In this document: one piece after another, positions 8,785 to 17,611 of the stretch
How the letters are laid out: the number at the start of each line of letters is the position of its first letter
Position numbering within the stretch: position 1 is the first letter of the stretch
Source: Cloacibacterium sp047601505
Lineage (GTDB): Bacteria; Bacteroidota; Bacteroidia; Flavobacteriales; Weeksellaceae
DNA length: 64,000 bases
Direction of reading: 5' to 3'
Assembly (NCBI RefSeq): GCF_047601505.1
Contig: NZ_JASGJD010000001.1
Location: forward strand, 744,001 to 808,000
The notes under the pieces: generated by a model
What the model saw: only the letters and a program-made list of their open reading frames with translations
Database searches by the model: none
What the model was told of the DNA's origin: nothing
Program-made: the position numbers and the translations under genes

Positions 8785-9800
8785 TAATCAACTTCACAAC
8801 CTAAGTTTCTGTATTGCGTTTTAAATGTTGAAACCCAACTTCTAAAAGCAGGTTTATCTATTTTATGGTCTAAAAATTTCTCAAAATATTCTAAAGAAAA
8901 ATCTTTAGGGAAATTTTGTATCTCATCAAAACTACCATTGTACCAAGCTTCATTAATTAAATGATTGAAATAATTGACATCAAAATTATCGCCGTATTTA
9001 TGATATGAATTGGTAGCCGAAGATTGAAACGTGGTTTTCATGGCTTCATTGGTTAATTTTGCCAGAAAATTTGGGTTATTTTTATTTTTTCTATAAAAAG
9101 CAGAAGCATTTCTGAGTTGCTGTTTTTCATCTACTTTTCCTTCGGCATCTTTCCAAATTTGTAGCCAATAGTCTTTTTGCCAAAACCCCATCAATATAGA
9201 ATTGAGCGCCCAATATTTTCTTTTGGTGGTATTGTCTACAATTCCTAGCCTGTAAAGAATCGTAAAAAACTTGAATTTATTGTAAAAAAACAAATCGTTT
9301 AAAAAATTGGGAAAAAGCAGTAAATTTTCAGGTTGTACACGTAAAATCTCGTTTATGATTTCTGAAATTTCTACAAAATTATCATCTTTCTTGTTTCCAA
9401 GCCAACCTAACTTTAAAAGTGAAATTTGATTGTTTTTACAATTTTTTTCTAAATTATTAACATTAATTTTTTGAGTAAACCAAACATCATCTTCGGTCAT
9501 GATGAAATATTCAGAAGCATTTTTAGCTGCTTTATACCATAAATCTGTGGGAATGATAAAACCATCAATTTCTTTGCCTGTTTTTAGGTTTTCTTCAATT
9601 GCTGTAACTTTATTTTGGTGGTTTTTAGATTTTAAAATCTCTATTTGAGGATGTTTTTCTTTAATTTTTTGAAGATATTTTTCTGGTGTACCATCATCTA
9701 AAATTTTAACCACAAAGTCTCCATCTACAAAATTTTCTATGCTTTGCAGACATCTGTCTAGATAGTATGGTCTGTTAAAAGATTTGATGAGGATATCCAT
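8784..9800 (-). CDS. GT2-like glycosyltransferase
   Basis: A 338-residue protein starting IKSFNRPYYLDRCLQSI with KILDDGTP (residues 32-39), the usual start of a family 2 GT-A domain. The acidic metal site is probably EDDVW (103-107) in place of the standard DxD. The last half is unlike common GT2 enzymes and rich in aromatic residues and asparagine. Its start overlaps the upstream GT2 gene by 26 bp. I am confident it is a glycosyltransferase-type protein, less so of the subfamily. Confidence 0.75.
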   Translation of the reverse strand: MDILIKSFNRPYYLDRCLQSIENFVDGDFVVKILDDGTPEKYLQKIKEKHPQIEILKSKNHQNKVTAIEENLKTGKEIDGFIIPTDLWYKAAKNASEYFIMTEDDVWFTQKINVNNLEKNCKNNQISLLKLGWLGNKKDDNFVEISEIINEILRVQPENLLLFPNFLNDLFFYNKFKFFTILYRLGIVDNTTKRKYWALNSILMGFWQKDYWLQIWKDAEGKVDEKQQLRNASAFYRKNKNNPNFLAKLTNEAMKTTFQSSATNSYHKYGDNFDVNYFNHLINEAWYNGSFDEIQNFPKDFSLEYFEKFLDHKIDKPAFRSWVSTFKTQYRNLGCEVD

Positions 9801-10761
9801 TATAAAATTTTTTAAAAAGTCTAAAAATGATAAGAGGTAGTTTAGAAAATATATAGTATTTAAAAGGAATTTTTTCTTTTTGATAGTATTTTTTGAATTT
9901 TTTTAATAAAAAATCAAGTTGCTCCTTTTTATTAAGTTTTATTGCTATATCCATTGCAAAAAAAAGTTCGCTTTTAGAATTTTTATGATTAATATTATTG
10001 ATTTCTAGTACTTCTAGATTGTTAAAATTTTCATAAAAATCTTTACCAATCTTATATCTCAATTTATAAAAATAGAGTGCTTTTTCTACCATTAATTTTT
10101 TCACAAAGTTATCTCCTTTTCTAGAAATAGATGTTTTTAAAACCCTGTAATTAAGCAGTTTTTCATTAATATTAGCCAGTTTTTTTCCTTGTGTTATTAA
10201 GTTCAGATATAAGTCGTAGTCTTCACAGTACAGAAATTTTTCTCTGTATTGTATGTTTTGATCTTTTCTAAACATTATAACAGGGTGAAAAAGCGGTATC
10301 TTGGAAGTTATTCTTTTTACAATGTCACGGTGTTCTAGAGCACCAATGGCTTCACCTGTAATCTCGTTTTGTTCGTTAATGAAGTTCAATTGAGCTCCTA
10401 CTAATATTATTTCAGGGTTTTTTTCTAAAAAATCTACTTGTTTTTGAAATCTTTCAGGTAATGAAATATCATCAGCATCCATTCTTGCAATATATTTTCC
10501 TTCGGCGATAGAAATTCCTAGGTTTAGATTTTCAATAAAACCTTTTATCCCTAAATTTTTTTCTTTTTTTATAATTTTAATTCTTGAATCTTTCTTTGCG
10601 TATTCTTCAAGAATATCTAGGCTATTGTCTGTAGAACAGTCATCAATAATAATAAACTCAAAATTTTGATATGTTTGGTTTAAAATGGATTCTATTGCTT
10701 GTACAAGATGTTTTTCTCCATTATATACAGACATTATCACTGAAAGGAGTTTCGGTTTCAT
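9775..10761 (-). CDS. GT2-family glycosyltransferase
   Basis: A 328-residue classic family 2 transferase: LSVIMSVYNGEKHL (residues 6-19), IIDDCSTDNS (38-47) and RMDADD (93-98). The 'GIKGFIENLNLGI' segment is typical of bacterial O-antigen GT2 enzymes. It lies 6 bp after the hexapeptide acyltransferase and overlaps the next gene, so it is within the acyl-carrier-protein transcript. Donor and linkage cannot be read from the sequence. Confidence 0.9.
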   Translation of the reverse strand: MKPKLLSVIMSVYNGEKHLVQAIESILNQTYQNFEFIIIDDCSTDNSLDILEEYAKKDSRIKIIKKEKNLGIKGFIENLNLGISIAEGKYIARMDADDISLPERFQKQVDFLEKNPEIILVGAQLNFINEQNEITGEAIGALEHRDIVKRITSKIPLFHPVIMFRKDQNIQYREKFLYCEDYDLYLNLITQGKKLANINEKLLNYRVLKTSISRKGDNFVKKLMVEKALYFYKLRYKIGKDFYENFNNLEVLEINNINHKNSKSELFFAMDIAIKLNKKEQLDFLLKKFKKYYQKEKIPFKYYIFSKLPLIIFRLFKKFYNGYPHQIF

Positions 10762-10767
10762 ACTTAA

Positions 10768-11346
10768 TTACATCAAAGGAATTTTCAGATTCTGTACTTT
10801 GCTCATAATAATAGAGTTTGCGGGGATGCTTCTGTTGATGAGACATTTTGTACCAATTATACAATTGTCGCCAATGGTTACGCCTTTTAGAATGGTAACT
10901 TCGCTGTAAATTTTTACATTTTTCCCTATAATGATGGGCGCAGTATTAAATTCATTCTGTTTCCATTCGTATTCTGGTTCTGTAACGAAAGCATGGTCAT
11001 GGTCATAAAATTTACAACCTTCTGCAATGCCAGAATCTTCGCCTATTTCTATTTTTTCTAAGCAATTAATAGAAACATAATCGCTGATATTTACGTTTTT
11101 GCCTAAAATCAATTCGCCACTTTTTCTAATTCTTATCGCGTTATAATCTTTTATTATTACACCTTCTTCAATGGTGATTTTTGCATCTTGGCTTAATAAC
11201 AGAAACATATTTTTTCCTATTCTGAAAGAAGGATGAATAGATGCGTTTTTCAAACTTTTTAATTGATGGAGCGTGTTTATTTTTCCTATTTTATCAATAG
11301 TTTTGGGAATCAGCATCAATATTTTTATCAATAAGCTTTTCATCAA
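10768..11346 (-). CDS. Hexapeptide-repeat O/N-acyltransferase (WbbJ-like)
   Basis: A 192-residue left-handed beta-helix acyltransferase. The YDHDHAF segment contains the catalytic-type histidine seen in maltose/galactoside acetyltransferase relatives, and the C-terminal coils (KNVKIYSEVTILKGVTIGDN) are complete. It follows the SDR gene by 7 bp, and an acyl carrier protein and its ligase lie further upstream in the same transcript. This raises the possibility that its donor is an acyl-ACP rather than acetyl-CoA. That donor assignment is inference from order alone. Confidence 0.82.
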   Translation of the reverse strand: MMKSLLIKILMLIPKTIDKIGKINTLHQLKSLKNASIHPSFRIGKNMFLLLSQDAKITIEEGVIIKDYNAIRIRKSGELILGKNVNISDYVSINCLEKIEIGEDSGIAEGCKFYDHDHAFVTEPEYEWKQNEFNTAPIIIGKNVKIYSEVTILKGVTIGDNCIIGTKCLINRSIPANSIIMSKVQNLKIPLM

Positions 11347-11353
11347 TTCAAAA

Positions 11354-12076
11354 TTAAATAGTTCCTGAATCTACAAATATACATTGTCCGGTAATAGATT
11401 TAGCACCATCGCTCAATAAAAAAGCTACTGTATCTGCTACAGAATCTACATCTGTAGCTTCTTTAAGCGAAGATCTTTTGTAAATTCTGTCTTTTTGTTC
11501 GTCGCTTAAGATAGCACTCATTGCGGTATTCATAAAACCGGGAACTACCACGTTGGAACGGATTTTTTTTTCACCCCACTCTCTTGCAGTATTTTTAGAA
11601 AACGCTTCTAGTGAACCTTTAGACGAAGCATACATTGCCAAACCTTTGTAGCCCGTATGTGCGCTGATGGAAGAAATATGAACAATAGAACCTTGTTTCT
11701 TGTTCAGAATCATATTTCTGATGGCGTATTTTGTCATCATCATAGGTGAGAAAACGTTTACCTGGTACATTTTCAGAAGTTCTTCGTAGTTGAGATTTGT
11801 AATAATATCGTCATAAGCCATAGCAGCATTATTTACCAATGCGTCTAATGAAATCTGATTGTTAATAAAGTTTTTGAAAATTTCTTTCCTCACGTTTTCA
11901 GTATCTGAAAGGTCAAAAGAATAGAAAAAAAATTTATTAGGAAATTGAGTTTGCAATTCTTTTACTTCATCCGAATAGGTTCTGCTGATGCCATATACAG
12001 AATGTCCTTCTGCTAAAAGTTTTTTACAAATAGCAATTCCTACACCTCTAGAAACTCCTGAAACGAGTATATTCAT
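11354..12076 (-). CDS. Short-chain dehydrogenase/reductase (FabG-like)
   Basis: A 240-residue classical SDR. The NAD(P) motif is SGVSRGVG (residues 6-13), then NNAA (82-85), the catalytic serine region HISSIS (133-138) and YASSK (149-153); all active-site residues are present. The C-terminal 'VADTVAFLLSD...SITGQCIFVDSG' is the usual SDR ending. It overlaps the ligase gene by the 4-bp ATGA. Next to an ACP it most plausibly reduces a 3-oxoacyl-ACP to a 3-hydroxyacyl-ACP, as FabG does, but it could instead act on a sugar. Confidence 0.88.
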   Translation of the reverse strand: MNILVSGVSRGVGIAICKKLLAEGHSVYGISRTYSDEVKELQTQFPNKFFFYSFDLSDTENVRKEIFKNFINNQISLDALVNNAAMAYDDIITNLNYEELLKMYQVNVFSPMMMTKYAIRNMILNKKQGSIVHISSISAHTGYKGLAMYASSKGSLEAFSKNTAREWGEKKIRSNVVVPGFMNTAMSAILSDEQKDRIYKRSSLKEATDVDSVADTVAFLLSDGAKSITGQCIFVDSGTI

Positions 12077-13287
12077 TGTTTTAATTTTTTTCCAGTTCTT
12101 GTTAAGCCAATTTCTTCTACGAAAGAGATTCTTCTTGGGATTTTATAATTTTGAAGTTTCTCGTCCAGATAATTTCTGATTTCAGATTCTTCCATTTCTT
12201 GATTTTCAAAAAGTACAATTTCTGCAGAAAGTATGTTTCCTAAAACAGCATTGGGCTTGCCAAAAACTTTTATATTTTTAATTTTAGTATTTTGCAAAAG
12301 AATTTCTTCTACTTCGTTAGGATTTACTTTGTAGCCACCTACATTTATCAATTCGTTTTTTCTGGAAATAAATTTGAAGATTTTATTTTCTTCGTCAATC
12401 CATTCTATTAAATCCCCTGTTGCATAGAAGTCTTTTATGTTGTCTAATTCTTCTGATTTTCCTAGCAAAGATTTATGTAAATATAATTCATTTTCTTCTA
12501 CTTTGATGAGGTTTTCCAGATAAGATTTAATTTTGAAAAATTCGCCAAAAGCTGAAAAAATAGCACCTGCTTCGGTAGAAGCATATACATTGTTAATTTT
12601 AGCCTCAGGAAATAATTTTTGAATATTATTTAATAATTTTTTATCAGATTTCTCACCGCCCAAAGTAATTCTTTTCACAAATGGATAGGTTTCTTCAATT
12701 GGCAAAAGAAGTCTATAAAAAGTAGGAGTTGCGGAAATATTGGTGATATTATATTTTTTAATTTTCTCATAAATTTCTGTTCTGGAGCTGTTAAAAATAT
12801 TCACCAGAGAATTTCCGTTTACAATTGCTTGTAAAAAAACCTGCAAACCTGCCATGTGCGTAGGGTTGTAAGCAAATCCCCAAACTAAATTGCTTTGGTT
12901 TTCATTGATTTTAATATTTCTCAATAAATTTTGAAGAGAATGTGTAATTTTTTTGGGCTGTCCGGTTGTTCCAGAGGTAAAAAGAGTAATTTTAGAGTTA
13001 GAATTACTAATAGCTTCGGATAATTTTTTAACGTCTTTTATTTTAATTGAATTTTCTACAGAAATATTTTCATTAGGAGAAACATTATAATTATAAATTT
13101 CTTCTAAAGACCAATCTGCATCTACCAAAACCAAATTTCGATTTTGAATGATTGCATACAAAAGATTAAGATAGAAAGAATATAGCTCTTTGTAAAAAAA
13201 ATGGTCGGAATATTCATTCTTGCAGTTCAAATCTTCTATCAATTGATTGTAAGTAATTTCTGAAGATTGATTTGCTAAAAAAATCAT
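12073..13287 (-). CDS. Adenylate-forming acyl ligase (AMP-binding enzyme)
   Basis: A 404-residue member of the ANL superfamily, shorter than the usual ~500 because the N-terminal lobe is reduced. The motifs are in order: P-loop TSGTTGQPK (residues 104-112), YASTEAGA (235-242), YATGDL (288-293), INVGGYKV (314-321) and the C-terminal lysine region RTGKKLK (397-403). It should activate a carboxylic acid with ATP. Its ATGA overlap with the acyl carrier protein gene makes that carrier the likely acceptor. The acid cannot be predicted. O-succinylbenzoate-CoA ligase-like annotation is possible by similarity, but no menaquinone genes are nearby. Confidence 0.85.
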   Translation of the reverse strand: MIFLANQSSEITYNQLIEDLNCKNEYSDHFFYKELYSFYLNLLYAIIQNRNLVLVDADWSLEEIYNYNVSPNENISVENSIKIKDVKKLSEAISNSNSKITLFTSGTTGQPKKITHSLQNLLRNIKINENQSNLVWGFAYNPTHMAGLQVFLQAIVNGNSLVNIFNSSRTEIYEKIKKYNITNISATPTFYRLLLPIEETYPFVKRITLGGEKSDKKLLNNIQKLFPEAKINNVYASTEAGAIFSAFGEFFKIKSYLENLIKVEENELYLHKSLLGKSEELDNIKDFYATGDLIEWIDEENKIFKFISRKNELINVGGYKVNPNEVEEILLQNTKIKNIKVFGKPNAVLGNILSAEIVLFENQEMEESEIRNYLDEKLQNYKIPRRISFVEEIGLTRTGKKLKQ

Positions 13288-13505
13288 TGTAATTTATTTA
13301 GAATTTCGCCTACAGTTAGTACCAAGCCATCTTCGAAAATGTCTATGTCAAATTCGTCTTCTATTTTTATGGTAAGTTCTGCCAAATCAAAAGAATCAAG
13401 ATTAAGATCTTCTCTCAGTCTCATTTCTTGGGTTAAAGATTCTACAGGTTTATCTTGCTTATTTTTTTTAATAGAATTAATAATTTTTAATAATTTTTCG
13501 TTCAT
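13284..13505 (-). CDS. Dedicated acyl carrier protein
   Basis: A 73-residue acidic helical carrier. The phosphopantetheine serine lies in LNLDSFDLAEL (Ser38), the expected place, and the following DEFDIDIFED helix is typical. It is distinct from a housekeeping AcpP, which would lie in a fatty-acid operon (fabF neighbourhood). It is first in a block of tightly packed genes: ligase, SDR, hexapeptide acyltransferase, then glycosyltransferases. A divergent promoter region lies upstream. Confidence 0.9.
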   Translation of the reverse strand: MNEKLLKIINSIKKNKQDKPVESLTQEMRLREDLNLDSFDLAELTIKIEDEFDIDIFEDGLVLTVGEILNKLQ

Positions 13506-13518
13506 TTGATTTTTTTTA

Positions 13519-13546
13519 CAAATTTATCAAAATAATTCTATTTTTG
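13519..13546. promoter_or_regulatory. Divergent promoter pair between the ACP gene and a GT2 gene
   Basis: On the minus strand TAAATTTG (13519-13526) fits the Bacteroidota -7 box TAnnTTTG, with a TTG about 23 bp upstream; it would drive the ACP block. On the plus strand TATTTTTG (13539-13546) fits the same box and lies 35 bp before the GT2 start. The assignment is by motif only. Confidence 0.45.
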
Positions 13547-13581
13547 CTTCAAAGTAAACGTTTTACAAAAAATTTACATCA

Positions 13582-14580
13582 ATGAATTCTCCTCTAGTTA
13601 CCATTTCAATTCCTATTTATAATTGTGAAAATTATATTATAAATTGTTTACAATCTGTGATTTGTCAAACGTATAAAAATATCGAAATACTTTTGGTAGA
13701 TGATTTGGGGAATGATAATAGTATGAAATTAGCTGAAGATTTCATTAAAGAGCATTCTGGTTTTAATTTCAGAATTTTAAAAAATGAGAAGAATTCTGGA
13801 CTTTCTGTAGTGAGAAATGTAGGAATTGATAACGCAAAAGGAAAATACATTTTCTTTCTAGATTCAGACGACGAAATTACACCAGATTGTATCTCGAAAA
13901 TGACTGAAATTGCAGAAAACGAAGAAGTAGAAATGGTTTGTGGTAATGTAAAAACAATACAATTAGATACTAAGAAAGAGAGCAACGCTTTTAAACTTCA
14001 AAACAGTAAAGAAAAAATTATTGGGAATAAAGAAATTTTTGAGAGTTTTATTAAAGGGAAATTTCCGGTTCCCAGTTGGAATAAACTTATTCTATTGGAT
14101 TTTTTGAAAGAAAAAAAATTGTATTTCAAAGAAGGCTTGTTTGCCCAAGATTCTTTGCAAAGTTTTGAAACGGCTTTGGCTTTAAATTCGGTTTATTTCT
14201 TAAAAGACGATACTTATATTTATTATCTTCACCAAGATTCTGTAATTCATAATCGCAAGAAGAAACATTTTGACAATTGGATTACGATTGCCGCTGAATT
14301 TGAAAAATATTATCAAAAAGAACAAAATCTTGAGCGCAAAAAACAAATTTTAGGCTATTTAATTGATTATAAAGATTTGACTTTACTCATGAATTGGAAG
14401 GCGCAAAAAAAAGAAGAACTTTGGAAGTATAGTTACAGTTCTTATAAAAAAATGGCGTCATTTTCTTTTGCAGATTATTTCAATTCCACTTTTTCTAGAG
14501 AACTTAAAAAGAAGAATTTTTTACAAAATTTACCTACGAATTTAGGATATAAAATTTTCAGAAAAAGATTTGGAAGTTAA
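13582..14580 (+). CDS. GT2-family glycosyltransferase, lone plus-strand gene
   Basis: A 332-residue GT-A transferase: TISIPIYNCENY (residues 7-18), VDDLGNDNS (39-47), SVVRNVGI and LDSDDE (93-98). It starts from the divergent region upstream of the acyl carrier protein. It ends against the nucleotide-sugar dehydrogenase gene with the two stop codons overlapping in TTAA. Its own promoter-like box suggests it is expressed apart from its neighbours. Confidence 0.9.
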   Translation: MNSPLVTISIPIYNCENYIINCLQSVICQTYKNIEILLVDDLGNDNSMKLAEDFIKEHSGFNFRILKNEKNSGLSVVRNVGIDNAKGKYIFFLDSDDEITPDCISKMTEIAENEEVEMVCGNVKTIQLDTKKESNAFKLQNSKEKIIGNKEIFESFIKGKFPVPSWNKLILLDFLKEKKLYFKEGLFAQDSLQSFETALALNSVYFLKDDTYIYYLHQDSVIHNRKKKHFDNWITIAAEFEKYYQKEQNLERKKQILGYLIDYKDLTLLMNWKAQKKEELWKYSYSSYKKMASFSFADYFNSTFSRELKKKNFLQNLPTNLGYKIFRKRFGS

Positions 14581-15857
14581 AGACTGAAAACATTTTCAGA
14601 CTTTGGCAGAACGCCTTTTACATCAAAGATAATTCCGTTTTCTACAAGTAAATTAGACAATTCTATTGTTAAAATATCTGTATGTGGAACGGCTAAAATT
14701 ATTGCCTCAAATTTTTGATTAGGAAGAGACTTTGTTACTTTTGTTTTGTACTCTTTTTCGGCAGATTCTGTGTTAATCCAAGAATCAAAAACGGTAACAT
14801 TGGCGCCAAATTCTTGTAAATTTTTAACAATATCAATCACTTTTGTATTTCTAAAATCAGTACAATTTTCTTTGAACGCAAAACCAAGAACCAAAATTTC
14901 AGAATCTTTTACTTTGAAATCTTTTTTCAGCAATTGTTTCACGGTTTGAGATGCAACATAATTTCCCATAGAATCGTTCATTCTTCTTCCTGCAAGAATA
15001 ATTTCCGGATGATAATCAAATTCTATCGCTTTGTGCGCCAGATAATATGGGTCGACTCCAGTGCAATGTCCGCCAACTAAACCTGGTTTGAAATGTAAAA
15101 AATTCCATTTTGTACCTGCGGCTTCCAAAACATCTTGTGTATTGATGCCCATTAAATTGAAAATCTTAGAAAGTTCGTTTACAAAAGCAATATTTACATC
15201 TCTCTGAGTATTTTCTATCACTTTTGCGGCTTCAGCAACTTTTATTGAAGGCGCAAGATGAGTTCCTACTTCAATTACAGATTGGTAAAGTTGATTAACT
15301 TTTTTTGCTGTTTCAGGAGTAGAGCCCGAAGTAATTTTCAGAATTTTTTCTACAGTATGCTCTTTGTCTCCCGGATTTATCCTTTCTGGAGAATAGCCTA
15401 CAAAAAAATCTTTATTGAATTTTAGTCCAGAGAATTTCTCTAAAATAGGGACGCATTCTTCTTCGGTTGCACCTGGAAAAACAGTGGATTCATATATTAC
15501 TAAATCATCTTTTTTTAGAGCTTTTCCCACGGTTTCGCTAGCGCAATATAACGGTGTGAAATCTGGTTTATTATTCTTGTCTACAGGAGTTGGAACGGTG
15601 ATAATATAAGTGTCAGAATCTTTAATTTCTTCAAAATCAGTGGTGAAATAAAGACCTTTCTCCCCAGATTTTAGATTTTTCGAAGAAATAACGGTTTTTA
15701 ACAACTCTTCAGAAACTTCTAGCGTTTTGTCTAAGCCGTTTTTTAAATCGGAAATTCTTTCTTTGCTATGGTCGAAACCTACTACAGCATATTTCGTTGC
15801 TAGTAACCTTGCCAAAGGCAAGCCAACATATCCCAGTCCAATGATTGTAATTTTCAT
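14577..15857 (-). CDS. Nucleotide-sugar 6-dehydrogenase (UDP-HexNAc dehydrogenase type)
   Basis: A 426-residue enzyme of the UDP-glucose/UDP-ManNAc dehydrogenase family. It has the NAD fold GLGYVGLPLA (residues 7-16), SPERINPGD (156-164) and the catalytic cysteine in GGHCTGVDPYYL (Cys265). The 'SPERINPGD' plus 'GGHCTGVDPYY' pattern is typical of the WbpA/TviB/WecC branch that oxidises UDP-GlcNAc, UDP-GalNAc or UDP-ManNAc to the uronic acid, rather than of UDP-glucose dehydrogenase. It lies directly after an epimerase-like gene (0 bp gap), a sensible partner. The exact substrate is not resolved. Confidence 0.87.
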   Translation of the reverse strand: MKITIIGLGYVGLPLARLLATKYAVVGFDHSKERISDLKNGLDKTLEVSEELLKTVISSKNLKSGEKGLYFTTDFEEIKDSDTYIITVPTPVDKNNKPDFTPLYCASETVGKALKKDDLVIYESTVFPGATEEECVPILEKFSGLKFNKDFFVGYSPERINPGDKEHTVEKILKITSGSTPETAKKVNQLYQSVIEVGTHLAPSIKVAEAAKVIENTQRDVNIAFVNELSKIFNLMGINTQDVLEAAGTKWNFLHFKPGLVGGHCTGVDPYYLAHKAIEFDYHPEIILAGRRMNDSMGNYVASQTVKQLLKKDFKVKDSEILVLGFAFKENCTDFRNTKVIDIVKNLQEFGANVTVFDSWINTESAEKEYKTKVTKSLPNQKFEAIILAVPHTDILTIELSNLLVENGIIFDVKGVLPKSENVFSL

Positions 15858-16538
15858 TTAAGAATAATATCTGTCTAACATTCTACAAAGATAATCTTCT
15901 TTGTTGGTTAAATTATTTTCTTGGAAATAAACTTCCACTTCCGGAATGGAAATAAGATAGCTTTGTCCACTTTTAACTAACGAAGTTTTTGCCTTTTTAT
16001 TGAGTTGTGTTTCTATTATGTCTATAATTTCAGTTGTTGAAAAGTTTTCTAAATAGGCAACATTAATAATTTTATTAAAATTGTTTTTCTTTAAAAATTC
16101 TAAGGTAATATTTTTAACATCGTCTGCATCAATTAAGTTTCTAGTTGCCAATGTATGAATATTAATTTCTTTTTCCAGAATTACGGCATTTACAAGATAA
16201 TTCATCAAAAGATTGGGGTTTCCGCCTTTTCCAACGGCGTTGCTCACTCTTAAAATTAAAAATTTAGGTGCAAATTCTTCTACAATTTGTTCCATTCTCA
16301 ATTTATGATTTACATAAGCGCTTCCGTTTTTAGAAGAGTCATAAATGCTGCAAGTAGAAAAATAGATAAATGCTTTTTCGGGATTTTCTTCTAGTGTTTT
16401 TCTTATTAAATTTTCTTCGCGCAGAAAAGCAGATTTATCTGTTTCCAAAGAATTAGAAACGCCACTTGCAAAGAAAATTACCTTCTCTTCGTCATTATTT
16501 TTGAATAAATTAGCGATAAGTCCGTTCCCGATGATCAT
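15858..16538 (-). CDS. Atypical NAD-dependent epimerase/dehydratase-like protein
   Basis: A 226-residue extended-SDR relative. The nucleotide motif is reduced (IIGNGLIA near the N-terminus), but STCSIYD (about residues 61-67) and YVNHK (about 75-79) match the SDR catalytic Ser/Thr and YxxxK, and NLIDADDV (about 137-144) fits the sugar-binding part. It is much shorter than the ~310-residue epimerases, so substrate loops are missing. It touches the dehydrogenase gene downstream and shares one base with the membrane protein upstream. It may be a reductase or 3,5/4-epimerase for the same UDP sugar. Confidence 0.6.
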   Translation of the reverse strand: MIIGNGLIANLFKNNDEEKVIFFASGVSNSLETDKSAFLREENLIRKTLEENPEKAFIYFSTCSIYDSSKNGSAYVNHKLRMEQIVEEFAPKFLILRVSNAVGKGGNPNLLMNYLVNAVILEKEINIHTLATRNLIDADDVKNITLEFLKKNNFNKIINVAYLENFSTTEIIDIIETQLNKKAKTSLVKSGQSYLISIPEVEVYFQENNLTNKEDYLCRMLDRYYS

Positions 16539-17611
16539 CAGTAGTATTGATTAATGCGATTAAAAGAAATAATTATTTGTAATATAAACATAATTATCAA
16601 TAAATATTTAAATAATTTAAAATATTTTATCTTATAATCATTAGCAATTAATCCTAAAAAAAATAAAAAACAAAAAGGAAATAACAATCGTATATTAAGA
16701 GTATCTATTCTAGTATAGAAATATACTATCCATAAAGAAATTAAGTAAAAAAAGCTAAGAAAAATAAAGTACATATTTTCAAGTTTATTCTCTTTTAACA
16801 TTTTTGAAGCTCTTATAAAATATAATATTATAGAAAAAATAAAAAGAATACTTACTAAGAGAAAGGGCATTCTACCAAACAAATTACTGAAAAAAGGATT
16901 GAATGCTTGTAAAGTATTAAATAAACTTAATCTTATGTTTGTATTTGCTTCTCCTAATACTTCTCTATTACCGGCAAAATAACTTGTGAAATAGTAATTA
17001 GTAAAAACATATGCACCACAGAAAAAAAATGCAATAATAGAAGAGTAAATATGGATGAGATGTTTTTTATGATTAGTGTGTAAATATATTAATAATCCAA
17101 AAACAAATGTACCAATGATAATAAATAGCATCGAGTATTTTGTTAAAAAAAGAGAAAATAGTTGTACGGAATATAATAAAATAAAAACATTAGTTTTAAT
17201 TAATTCATTATTCCAATATCTTCTTTGTAGTATAAAAAATAAAGTGAGTTGTGGGATTAACAAAATTTCTGACCAAGAGTAACTAAATATTGATGAAAAA
17301 AGCCAAGATAGAGAGAGTAGCCAAAGAGATTTCCATTCAGCAATATGCATTTTTGTCATAAAAAAAAATAAGAGAATACAAATGATATTTATTACTTTAG
17401 AAGCTACAAAAAAATCACCCACAAAAAAGTAGAATAGCTTTAAAAAAGATGGGTATAGAATTGGGAATAAACTATCTGTTATAATAGGCAGGTTAGAAGC
17501 AATTGAATAGTATGATTTGCTATCATTGGTTTCCGTTATAAAGAAATACGAAGAAAATAATACTAGAAAAATCTGGGACAAAGGAATTAAAAAATAAATC
17601 TTATTTTTCAT
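16538..17611 (-). CDS. Polytopic membrane protein, possible GT-C glycosyltransferase or polymerase
   Basis: I chose the ATG at 17611 (MKNKIYFLIP), giving 357 residues. The in-frame ATG at 17641 would extend it by 10 residues and deepen the overlap with the upstream gene. There are roughly ten hydrophobic segments. An acidic first loop (TETNDSKSYYS) and a 'FPILYPSFLKLF' segment resemble GT-C lipid-linked-sugar transferases. It could also be an EpsG/Wzy-like polymerase. I cannot tell these apart, and it is the only polytopic candidate for either role in the locus. Confidence 0.6.
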   Translation of the reverse strand: MKNKIYFLIPLSQIFLVLFSSYFFITETNDSKSYYSIASNLPIITDSLFPILYPSFLKLFYFFVGDFFVASKVINIICILLFFFMTKMHIAEWKSLWLLSLSWLFSSIFSYSWSEILLIPQLTLFFILQRRYWNNELIKTNVFILLYSVQLFSLFLTKYSMLFIIIGTFVFGLLIYLHTNHKKHLIHIYSSIIAFFFCGAYVFTNYYFTSYFAGNREVLGEANTNIRLSLFNTLQAFNPFFSNLFGRMPFLLVSILFIFSIILYFIRASKMLKENKLENMYFIFLSFFYLISLWIVYFYTRIDTLNIRLLFPFCFLFFLGLIANDYKIKYFKLFKYLLIIMFILQIIISFNRINQYY

